Under the pieces are notes generated by a model. That model worked only from the letters and a program-made list of their open reading frames with translations, was not told where the DNA came from and searched no databases. The position numbers and the translations under genes are program-made. From Hymenolepis diminuta (lineage: Eukaryota > Platyhelminthes > Cestoda > Cyclophyllidea > Hymenolepididae): 64,000 nucleotides of DNA. Below, piece by piece: positions 34,400-46,300 of the stretch (the stretch's first letter is position 1; each line of letters opens with the position of its first letter). The DNA is taken from NCBI GenBank assembly GCA_900708905.1, contig CAADRB010000026.1, positions 1,032,486 to 1,096,485 on the forward strand, in the 5' to 3' direction.

Positions 34400-37300
34400 G
34401 TACGTGCCCATTTTGTTTCAATTGCTTAACTTCTTGCAGAATTTCCGCAACTGTGGTGAGTGTCGAACCCATTAAAATAGTTGAACAGATTGACCTTACC
34501 AAAGATGAGACCAGTTCTCCAAATAACTCTGATAAAGAGAACAATAATAACAACTCTGGCTCAAAACGGCCTCCAATGTTGAAGGATATTTTCTCCTACA
34601 GCGTTCAAATTGAATCAGACGAACCAGTTAAGGTTAACAATGTCCCCTCTAAGTCCATGCAGTAAGTTTCGCCATCGTTTTGGTATTAACATGTTTCTCT
34701 CAATTAGGCGCGTCTATCGAGCCCCTTCGAAAGACCACATTCGAATGTTTATTCGAGCCCACGCAATGCGTTATGGACCTGCATCGAGTGGTCCTTGGGT
34801 TGTGGATACCGCTTCTCTCAAGAAGTATTGTCCAAAGCTGAAGTTGTTCAACAATATGGTTGATAAGGACAAGCTGCGTATTCTTTCAGAGACCTATGAG
34901 GTTAAGTTCTATGAAAAAATTGTCAGCCAGGCAGGTGATGTTAATGGTGAAACAACCATCAGGTTGTCTCCGAAGAGTTTAAAGGTCTTCAAAAATCTCT
35001 CCGCTCTTCGTGATGACTCCATGATGTCACTGGATTCTCCCACCAAGGCGAAAACACCAGAAAGAAAAAGTCAAAAAGAAATAACGGAATCAAAATCCTC
35101 CAGGAAGATGAAACAAGTATGTCCTCTACTGAGATGCTCTTTATTCGTTCTGAACGGGTTTATTTAATCCTTGATTCCATATTATAGGCAATGCTTCCGT
35201 TCGACAAGTCAGAGGATTCGCCAGCTGCAAGGAAAAACAAATCGGGTACGCCAATGAAGTCAGAATCAACTCTCCCCTTCATTGCCAAACGCCTCATTCG
35301 ACTTCTCAAGGGCAAGCCAGATGTTAATCTGCAGAAAAAGTTGGTTATTCGATGTGCTGAAGGTCTCACTGATCCTCAAATCAGAGCCCTTCCCGAAAAC
35401 GCCAGAAAGCTTGTTATTGAGAAAAGGATTGCTCTTGAGCATCGCAAAAAAATGTAAGTGTTGTTTGAGTAGGTATTAATTTATTCATCTGGAGTCTCCA
35501 ATTGTAAAATTCATTCAATGTTGACAAATGCGTTTCGAACCCTAGATCTCTGATTAGCTAGGTGCTACTCACGCACTTATTCGTTGCTTATTGCTCATAG
35601 CAGAAACCTAAGTTGTTTATTACTTATTTTTCTCGGAAATGCATTTGAGCACACGAAATTAAAGAGTTGTTAGCAATGAGGTGAGACGGGAGCTTGAGTC
35701 AGTATTGATGCCTTTCCAATACCCTTTTAGTGTGTCTGTTAGGGAAATTTGCATTCTATCTCCCCCTAATCCTAGTAAATAGTGCTGTCTGTTGTTTTAA
35801 CGACATTGGATGTTCGCTGAAGGGTTTTGAACCTGCGTTTCGCTGACACTACAGTTATTTATTTGTTAATAATTGTAGAAAGCAAAATTTTCTAATTACA
35901 CTTTTATGACAAAGTATTTCATCGTGCAAAAATAATAATGGATTGTTGTAATCAGAGATTGAAGTTAATAGCTTATGAGCTGCCTTTTTCTCATGCCCTT
36001 GGTTTAAGTATTTTTCATGATACGAGAGATGCAAATGCATGAAAGCAGAAAGAGTATCGGGGGTTTGAGATAACAGAATTATCCAATGTTGAACTGTTAG
36101 CATAAACTGAATAAGCCACAATTATGCATTGAGATGCAGGTAGGTTTTTGACATGCAACTCCTTTGAGTTTATTTGTTCCTCCTTTCAGGCAAAACATGA
36201 CTCCAGAACAACAGAAGGCCTACTTGAAGGAGCTACGGAAGCAAAGTCGCAAACTCATAGATGAGAATGCTCCATCCTTTGAAGTAGATATTAAACCCCT
36301 GCCTGAACCACGAGCCTTCCCTCTACCCTCTAATATGACTTCCCTGCAATTCTCCCGTGTCCTCAGTTTCACCGAGTTCATCGCTTGCTATCAGCCCCTG
36401 CTAACTGAGAATGCCCTTTCTCCGGGTGAAGCACTTTACCCATCACAGATTAAGAAATTCGCTGCGGACATGTGTTTCAATGTTGACGGGGTTATCAGGG
36501 GCGAAGACGAGGGACAATTTGACACCGACGTTGAAGAGGAATCGGCGCTGACTTCTACAGACGCTGGTCTACCCAAGGCCTCCATCCAGGGTCTACGATG
36601 TCTCAACTTGGATCGTACACTTCAAGCGATCAATGAACCGCACATGACTGCCTCGGCTTATTGGTGTCTCACTAGGCCCATGAGCGCCATGCTGCGGTTC
36701 CTTTTCCAAAGTGAACAGTATTCGGTAAGGCATTCTGGAAACGCATGACGATTGTGATTTACAGAATTCTTAGATATGCCAATTATAGTTCAGGTATTAT
36801 ATAACCGGAGCATTTGATCTTATTGCAAATTCATATATGCGCATTATTGTATGATGTTTTTAACCAAATTTAGATTATACTCTAGGAAGCGCGCGTCCTC
36901 GGGGTTATCGCCATAGCATGAAACATCCAGTTAACTGGATGAACGCAGCAAAGCGGGTCCTGCAATGGTGCTGCTGATTGGTTGAATTTTAGCCGTAAAA
37001 TTCTCCTATTTTCCGTTAGTCTCGGCTATGGATTTTTGTGGCGTTTGTCCTTAAGACACACTTGTGTATGTGCGTTCTGTACTGCTTGGGCTGAGTGAAA
37101 GCAACTTTGTATGGAGAAATGTAGACGTCCATCTGTGTGATTTTTTTCGAATGGGAATCTAGTTTATTCATTTAATTAGGCCAATGGGAGTTTCGTTTTC
37201 GTCGATTTACTGCCCAAATATTCATCATGTTATGGTATGTAAGCAAATATGCTTTCAAAAAAGAATTGATATTAAGATTAGATGAGTTTGTGTTCCTATT

Positions 37301-40300
37301 TTTGTCTGATGTTAAGTGGACAAATAAGCTGATAATTTCATTCCCTATTCCTCTCCTATTAATCTACTAGCTGTGGTTAAAATTGTGCTCAATTACTTAT
37401 CATTCGTTTTCATGCCGAGGTGTATTGCAACATTTCGTATTGCGCGAGTCCCTGAGTATTGTGGTCTTGAGATCATCCGACTGTTAATTTAATATCTTAT
37501 CCGAATTTAATTTAGGAGTGATATCACGTTGACATATTGGATTTTCGCATTCTTTTCTACTACCTTCTAATGACGTATATCCAATATTGGAGTAGTCTTA
37601 ACCAGCAGTCCTCTGCGTTACCACACATTTACTATTCGCAAAATAATAAAATGTTGCATATTTTCATTAGAAAATCGGAAGCGGAGGTAAGTAAGAGAGT
37701 TGTTTGCAGTCTTTTCATCTAGTTGGAATTGGATTTAAGAGATGATTAGTAGGTCATTGGTGAAAGTTACTTCTTATTTCTATGTTTGACACGCTTCGAT
37801 TATGGGTTGTCCAAAAATGTGATCGCAACATCCAAACCGTTAGAATCCATAATATTCCAATTTCGTAGACTTATTAGTAGCTACATCCGTCTGCAAAATG
37901 CTTTGCACGGGATCTACTAAGGTGACATTGTTATTGAATAGAAATGGTAGTGTTAAAGACGTCATATTCTTCATACAGTAAACTCGTTTCGTTTACACTA
38001 GCGACTTGAAATTTTAATACCCTGATCTGACAACCAGATATCATTAGCTTTCGCCGTATTACATTCACTTGGGAATAGGGTCTGATGTCAACTTTCGATT
38101 TACGTAGGGTTTTACTTCCATTCTGGTAGAGTCTTGCTCCTCTTGATTCTATGTCTATTTATCAGGAGAATACTGTCTTCGATTTCATTTGACAAGCTTT
38201 CTTCTTTTCTCTTAATGATTTTTGGAATCATTGGAATTTGAAGTCTAAATTCGCATAGTTCACTCTTTTTTTGATCCGTTTTATTAAGCGTACTAATAGG
38301 AATTTAGTAGCACATCATTTTTACTATTTATTCGTACTGGTATATGCACTAATGTTACATCCAGACATCGGCAAGATGACTGATAGTTCTTTAATCTGGT
38401 TGCGGGTTCGATGCCTATCGGTACACATCCAGTGGACAGCACGATTGAAGTTGCATCAAGAAGTGGATCAGTTCTTTATCTTCGTTAGTCAACTGCTATA
38501 TCAGTTAATAAATCATAATATTGCATATAATTTTGTATTAAATCAGTATTGCGCAGAGCACCACTTGAACGAGTACTATTAGTTTTTTCATGTTTTTGTC
38601 TTGTAGAAGAAAAGTGAGTTGGGAATTGAGCTCTCAAAGATCCCTATAACCCCCTACACAGCTCCTGAACTTTTGCGTCTTCTTTTGGGTTGCGAACTGG
38701 CCAAGGGGACATGTTCGACCAACGATCTGGCCATTGATCGTATCCGCCAGATCATCAACTCATCCGGTGGCGGCAGTGCAACGCTCCTAGAACCTTCCAG
38801 AGATGCTCTCGGCGCTAACAGTCTCTTTGAGCAGCTCTCCTCAACTGATCTCTTCGCTCTAGACGTTGAACATCGAATTCTGGTGATCGAAATTCTCGTA
38901 GAGTTAATGATTGATTTTGACATGGTGGATGAGTACATCATCAACTGTCACCAGAGGTCTATTAAGGCTAACAGAGAGCGTGTGACTCTGGCCAAACAGG
39001 AACGTACTGTCATTCCACCGCAACTAATGGAGGAAAAGCCTCCAATTCAGATGGGTAAGTTCTACTTCTTAAATTGTTTGAGCTTTTGTATATTACGTCT
39101 GTATAACCATTTTCAGGGCTTGCCTTATCATCAGTAGTTTCTAAGCGAAAAAAATGGAACCGAGGGAGCAGAGCTAGTAATTGCTCTAATGATTTTGTTT
39201 TCCCGCTATGCGTCTATTCTTATTCGCTTAACGACCTTATAGACATGATAGAGTAGTCATTTTATAGATGTCCAATGAAGGGCTTAAGTCTTTGAAAGAA
39301 AACAGCTTTTCCTGGCCGATGTAACTTTCGCAAGTATAAATGAATGTAAAATATTATTTAGTGTTCATGTTTGCAGAGTCACAAGAGGTCGTAAGATTAA
39401 CCTCCTTGATGCAAATATGTTGATTTGAATGATCAGTTGGAGTGGTCAACGGGAGGGATGGTAGTATCGGATCGACTCTCGAATGTTTCTTCTGTCCATG
39501 TTGAGTTATGATAAACGTTTTGGGTCTATGTCGCATCTTATCTGTAAGAAATGGACTAACGCAGAACTTAGGTGAATGTTTAAGGGGACCAAGTAGGTGG
39601 TTGAACTTGGATTGTTGTGATTGTCACTAATTATTCATGTGAAGGAATTTAACTACACTCAATGGAATCAAATAGAATGGTTTACTCTGTCTTCGGATAA
39701 TACCTAATGGGTTGTGACCAGACGGGATCGGATGTGGTGCCGATCGGTGCTCCATAGCCGAAGAAAACTTTCCATCAGCTATCTTTTTCTCTAAGCCCTT
39801 GGGCAGTAGACAATAGGATATGATATCCTTACCCTGCTTTGCTATTTTTATTTTAATCCGTTTTTTGTTCTCCCAATTCTTCCCCGTTTTCTTCACCGTA
39901 TTCAGTCATTTCCGGATTGGGCAATGATTGAATAATTGGCTAAGTGAGTAGATTCTTAGTACTCTTTTGTACCTCAAATCAGCACTCTTGTTCGAATGAT
40001 TCTCTATGGACTATTATTAGAAACTAGTATCTGCCGTACCTAAGCCACTAGGAGCTAAGATGGCCTTGCTACTTACAAGACCATAGAGTAGTGCTAGTTA
40101 AAGTGGCGCTCGATGCTAATTCAGAAACTCAAGTTTTCTTCACTGCATTCGCTTCATTGTATTTAACCTCATTTTAGAACCGGAAATGAATGATCTGGCA
40201 TCAGTGGTCAAGAGTCGTCGTTTGCTGGCTGCTAAAGCGGCAGAAGAGCGAGAAAAACGTGAGACAGCCGAACGTCAACGTCGTGAACTGGAGGCGAAGA

Positions 40301-43300
40301 TTGAAGCTCAGGAGAAGGCGTTGGCAAAAGCAGAACACGACGAAACAGTGGCCACCATCGACTACAAACTCTCCTGTCGAGCTCGGTTGCTCGGCACCGA
40401 TCGTTTTGATCGTCGCTATTGGCGATTTACCTGTGCTCCCAGCCGTATTTTCGTGGAGTCTAATTGGGGTCCAGAGGATTATCGTGTTGCAGATAGCCTC
40501 ATTGCCGAACATTGCTCTGTCTCCTCATTGCCCCCATCTCATATTATCCCACATGAGTCACTGACATCCACTGAGCCTGCTCATCGCTTTGGCTATGCTG
40601 CACGCTCAAATTGGTTCGTGTTTGACCAGGCTGAGGAGTTGGATAACTTGGCGAAGGCTTTGGTTGAAAGGGGAGCCAGAGAGGGTCATTTGAAAAAGAG
40701 TCTTGTTTAATCGGGTCTACTAGAGAGTTTGAAGGAGCTTATTGCTCTATCGAAGGCTGAGAAATCTCTTAATTGTGAAATAGTGGAACCTGTGGCTATC
40801 GATCGATCATCGAAATCGCTTGATGAGTAAGTGATGTCTTCATGGGACTTTTAAATTCCGTTTGCACTCACACATTGGCAAACTTGGATAGGAGCCTTCT
40901 AGAGTCCAAGGTGGGACGGTAAATAGAAACCAATCATCACCAGGACGATGCACGAAGCTATAACATCGCTGAGTCATGAGCTAGCATCTGGCAGGTCACG
41001 AGATCGGAGTAAATTCAGTTGGACTCACCAACCACGCTAGTTAACATAAATGAAAAGAGGGGTGATAGAATACGTATTTCTCATTCTGAGAGATCTCAGC
41101 ATGTGTTATCTCTGTGCAATTTAAATTTTGGGAAATATTTTCTTCAATGTGCATCAGTGTCTCAGTAGTTTACCTGAAAGTCCCCAAATTCAAGGATTAT
41201 GTGACCGGTTCTTATCAGTGCACGTTAAGTGGTGTGTGCAGTCAACGAAAGTGGTGGTGAGGTGCGAGTTTCTCATAAAAGTAGCTCTCTGCCAAATTAA
41301 GTAAAGTATCGCTCCCACTGGCCTTGATGGGTTTGTGACTTTCTTTGATGGATTTACACCTTATTTTTTGTTAATTGGGTATAGTTACTTTTAGATTATA
41401 GATTTGGAATTTGAGTTCACTCCCTAATATTACAGCTCGTATTTGAGAATCTTAGACTGTGATCCCTGGGTTTCCGAGTGATAGGTTATATCTGTAGTGT
41501 TTAGAACTGCTTGATTAACTGATTGATTTGGGAGGTCAGTCATTCCACCTTGATGCGAAGGTCGCCTCTAATAGTTAAGGAAAGATGGTCAATACTAGAT
41601 AAGATTTCTAGACCTGCAACAATCACAAATCACTTTAAATTATCTCTATCCACCAAATACTGAGTCAACTTGAGCTAATGAGTCTTTACATTGCTAATTG
41701 AATTAGGCTCTCCTTAATGAATGCCTATATAAGTAGTGAAGTTTATTTTTCCATGTATTGAAAATGGCAGTGTACTTGCTAGATGTAAACCATTCAAATA
41801 TGGAGGTCATTGAACTCCCATGTTTTCACATTAAAATAATGTCTTCTCAAAGTTTCACCCTTTTCTTGCGAATGCTTGCACTACCTTTGATCACCTTATA
41901 TCGCCAAAACCCGAGGAAGTCAATTGATATTTGGCCTAATTGGATTACTTAACGACAGTTTTCCGTGTCTTGGTAATTGCAACAATCCGAGAATGAAAGG
42001 CAGTTAAATGGGAAAGAGAGTTGGTCAAGTAAATTAGGAAAAGAACTATCATCAGGTTCAATGAGCAACTTTGAAAATAGCAATAAAAGGTAAACAACTG
42101 CACTCCTTACCAAATTTAAATATTTTTCATTTTATTATTTCAAGGATTGCCATTGAGAAGATCACAGCCAAGACTCGCGGTGATGCTCAGGCCATCTTTG
42201 CAAACGTTCTCTTGAAGGTGGTTTATCGATTATTCTTTTCATCTTGTGTTTTTAATCATGATGGTTGCTTATCGTTTAATTCTTCAAATTAGAACATGTA
42301 CGAGACAGAAATCCACTTGCGTGATGGTGGCCTGGGCGGAGTGCCCGAGTTTCCAGCCTGGATGGCGAAAATCCTCTCTATTCAGTCCCAATACGGCCTG
42401 TGTTTCTGTCTCACAGGCAGCATCCCTTCCACTCCGCTTAAAGGAGCTCCCATAGCCACTCACGCCCCATCTCCTGCTACTCTCCAGTCTGCAGTATCTG
42501 CGCAACCACAAGATACCACGACTACCCCCTTGCAATCCGCTGCAGAAGCCCTGATAACTATGGGTTTAAATGTTCACAGGCGCTTTCTCAGTGTCCCTAA
42601 GGTGCTATCTCGTGACAAGAAAGCCGGTGGTGACAACAATAATAATAGGGAAGACGGAGGGCCAGAGGAGGAGATTGGTCAGAACCAATCAGGTGTGGAA
42701 TACAGGCCTGAAAGATCAACTCGAGAAGGCGATGTTGAGCTATGGATGGAGGCGTGGATGAATGCTGTTCGATCTGCTTCAACGCTATCGCGCCTGAATG
42801 TGCTTCATGTGAGTTTGAGAAGTCATTTTTATTAAGCCCAGCCTGTCAAAGTAATATCAAAGGTACGAGTTGGAAAGGACACAACCCTGTTATGAACAAT
42901 CGAAGAGGGGTAAAACTGGTAATAAAAATGGGTGATAAAATCTACATAGCCAATTCTAATCGGGTGCATGCGAATAAAATGAAATGAGCTAATAAGTGGA
43001 GATTAAAGTGAGAAAATTTATAGCCTTTGCAACAATGCTGGTGCATCGATGTCCGGGAATTTTGTCACTTTCCTGTTTTAGAATTTTCCCTTCACTCAAA
43101 AATTATTTTTAATTGTACTCCTTTATACCGACATTTATACTCAAGGTTTTTAAAATTAGAATGGAAGCGAGATATTAAATTTTCATCTTGTAGCGGATGC
43201 TATACAAAAAGCCTTTTGCTAAACCTTAGTAATCCTCTCAGAAGTCCAACTAAGTGCCCACAAGTAGGACTAGCCCCTAGCAGAGTCTTCTAGTATGGAT

Positions 43301-46300
43301 TTGTCCCGAGAGATTAGCTAGGATATGTACAAAGTAGGAAGAAGAAGATGAAGAAGAAAGAGGGTAGGGAGTGGAGAGAGTTCATTGCAACTATGGCTGT
43401 CAATAGGCGAGATTCCCTTGACATATCTTGGTAGTGTTGTCAACTCCACAATCTATATTGAGTTCTTACCGTTTCTTCAATTTCAATATTAGTTGATTAT
43501 TTAATTGGGTTCATTTCAGGCTTGTCTAGACGCCTGTATCCAATGGGAAAAGTCAGTAGCCAATGTGCGATGTCGCATCTGTCGCAAGAAGAAGGATGAT
43601 GATAGTCTTCTCCTATGTGACGGTTGCAACGCAGGATTCCATCTTTACTGTCTACGGCCACCTCTGCATACAATTCCAGAAGGTGACTGGTTCTGTGTAT
43701 CCTGTAAACCACCACCAAGCCGAACAAAACCGACAACCTCAGTAAGCTCCAGTCGGCGACGGGATCGACATGCAAGAGATGAAGCTTCCGAAGCCTCTTC
43801 TGGCAATGAGGAATCGGTTGAAGGAGGGGATTCTGAAAGTGAAAGCGGGTCTTCAGATGGTGATGATGATGGAAGAAGGAGACTTCGTAGTAAAAAGACG
43901 CAACTTTCTACGAAAAGGGAAGTATCTAGATCATCATCCCAATCCTCTCTACAGGTGAAGGTTGCTGCCACCAAGACCCGTGAGTTTTCATTCCATATTG
44001 AGGTCCATTTTTATTCACCCATTAAACAACCACTCCGATTAATTCTAGCCTTTAACAGTGGCAGAGTGCGAGTTTATCCATCAGAGTGGGGTTTTAGAAT
44101 ATCTTTTCCCTTCAGTGGTCTTGGAATTTGAAGTTTGTTTTCTTATAGGATCGATCTGCTCTGGTAAATAAGACAAGGGGAGTGTGTCCTAGTAGAACGG
44201 ATGTTTTAGCTGCCTGAGCCTTATTCCCTTTTGTCACCCCCATATTCCTTGTGAGTCATCAGTTTGTAGCGAACTTTGCAATTTCTGCATAGTTGATATC
44301 CTTGCTTTTGTCAAGTGCTTCTTGTTCAGGCTGCATGCCCTTTAAGCAGTGCGCTTTTACCACTTGGCTGTAGGATCATTTATTCAGAATTCCACAACTA
44401 GGTCTTCTAGGGAGAATTCTAGAGATAATCCACATTGCACACTTGCAGTTAATATGAGAAGGTATGTGTGTTGGTAATAAGTTTGTTTATCTATTTGACT
44501 TCTTATTCAGTTCATTCGAATTGATCAATTAAGTCATATCCTATATCCAAAACCAGGTTTTTAAATTATAAGGCCCCTTAAATACACTTAATTGGATGTA
44601 GAAAGCCGACGTCAAGGTCACATTTGGAGGAGCCGAACATTCCGGCACGCTAGAGTAACGTATAGTTTGTCCAAAAACTGGTTATTTGCCTTGTACGCGT
44701 CACAATGTGTGTCATTTTGTTTTTTTATGATTCCTTCTGTGATTGTTCATTCTACCCTCTTATTATTATTCCCCACAGTAGTGTAGAAGAATTCAATTTT
44801 TAATTATGAGAAACAACTGAAGTTGGTTAGCAAATGATAAAAAGGAAGGAATCAAAAAGATGCTCAGAGCACAATCAAGGTATCAAAGAGTTTTACTTTA
44901 TTTGATTTTGGAATCACACTGTATATTATTTATTACATCGGTAGTTCACGTTCCAAAAGTACAATTTTTGGAATCGTTCCCTAGATTGCAGCAAATTCTT
45001 GTCTACGATATTCAGGGCTTACTGACCGGTTTTTCAATCATATTGGCCGGTCGTTCTCCTTCAATTTATTTTTCTTCCAATAATTGAATAAACAAAATGA
45101 CTTTACATCATAACCAACAGTTTACAACCTTAATACAGACTACATCATACAGCCTTTCAGAGTTTGGGCATTGATAATCTAATCGTCAAGTTAAGAAAGT
45201 GATAGGAGCTTTTTTATAGTTTGCATTTATCAGTATCAGGCTTCACTTTAACTCTGTCTGTGTGTGAATATATCCCAAACCATAGATGTCAGGCTATGGC
45301 GTATTAGTCCATTCAGAAACAAATCAGCCGGTATGAAGTATCTTTCACTAACTATAGTGGAAATGAAATTGAACGTCTGATAGATAGTTTTTTATTATGG
45401 GACTTAACTGGCGCCGATTAAGCCATAGGAGATAGTCTTCTTCATACTTCCAGACCTCCAAATGTTCGCATTTAGCACTAAATTCTCTGCCTGGAATTGG
45501 CAGTGAATCAGTGACAGATAAAGAAACAAAACATGGCCTCCAATTTATCATAGTCGCCTTTGTCAGAAACTAGTTTTAACTAAGATCTAAACTGGGGACC
45601 ACTAAATCACGAGTCTCGCTTATGCAAAGTGGAAGAAAATGCATTCTCATGCTTAACTTCACGAGTTTGATGTTGATCCATACACATTTAGTAAACTAAA
45701 TTGTCCAGAAGGAATGACAGAATGCAAGATTCTCATTAGATTCCATGGACGAAACTCCCCTCCTTTGAAAAGACATTTCTTCAGCAGGCTTGAAAATCAT
45801 CCTGTCCTTAGTTTCATTAATTTGGTTGCGCGATTTTTTAAATTTGATTAGAAGAGTATATGTTGATCATAAAGAATTTTATTTATGTACGCTAGTGGCA
45901 CAATAATCAACTTGCATGTCTTTCATGTTAGAGGTCATACTCATTAGACCAATACTCATGGTGTATCACCCAGTATTGTGGATGACCGACCTCGCTAGTT
46001 GATTCTGGTCCACTGGAGGTAGAATGTGGAACTTCTAAGTATGTTCTCTCCTTATGTTAAGTTTTATTATAATCTCCTCTAATCGGCTCGGAAATTTGTA
46101 TTATTTGGTACAACGTAGGTTTTAAAAAAGCCAGAAGTTATTTTGTTTAGCAACGGTCGTTCCTGTCCTTTTTCCAAATTGTACCGACAAGATTCATCGA
46201 CTGTTTGTTGTTAATGCGTCTATTTTCATCTTCCAGAATCATCATCAAGTGACTTGATCTGCCTGGTCTGTGACGAGGAAGGCACTGAGGAGGACGAACT

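Noticed and set aside
38380..38440. tRNA-like box B (GCGGGTTCGATGCC)
   Set aside because: No box A at a proper distance and no cloverleaf; it lies in an intron of the BAZ1B-like gene.
43027..43293. 88-codon frame in both 577-bp repeat copies
   Set aside because: Identical because the DNA is duplicated; no family similarity, and it lies in an intron in one copy.
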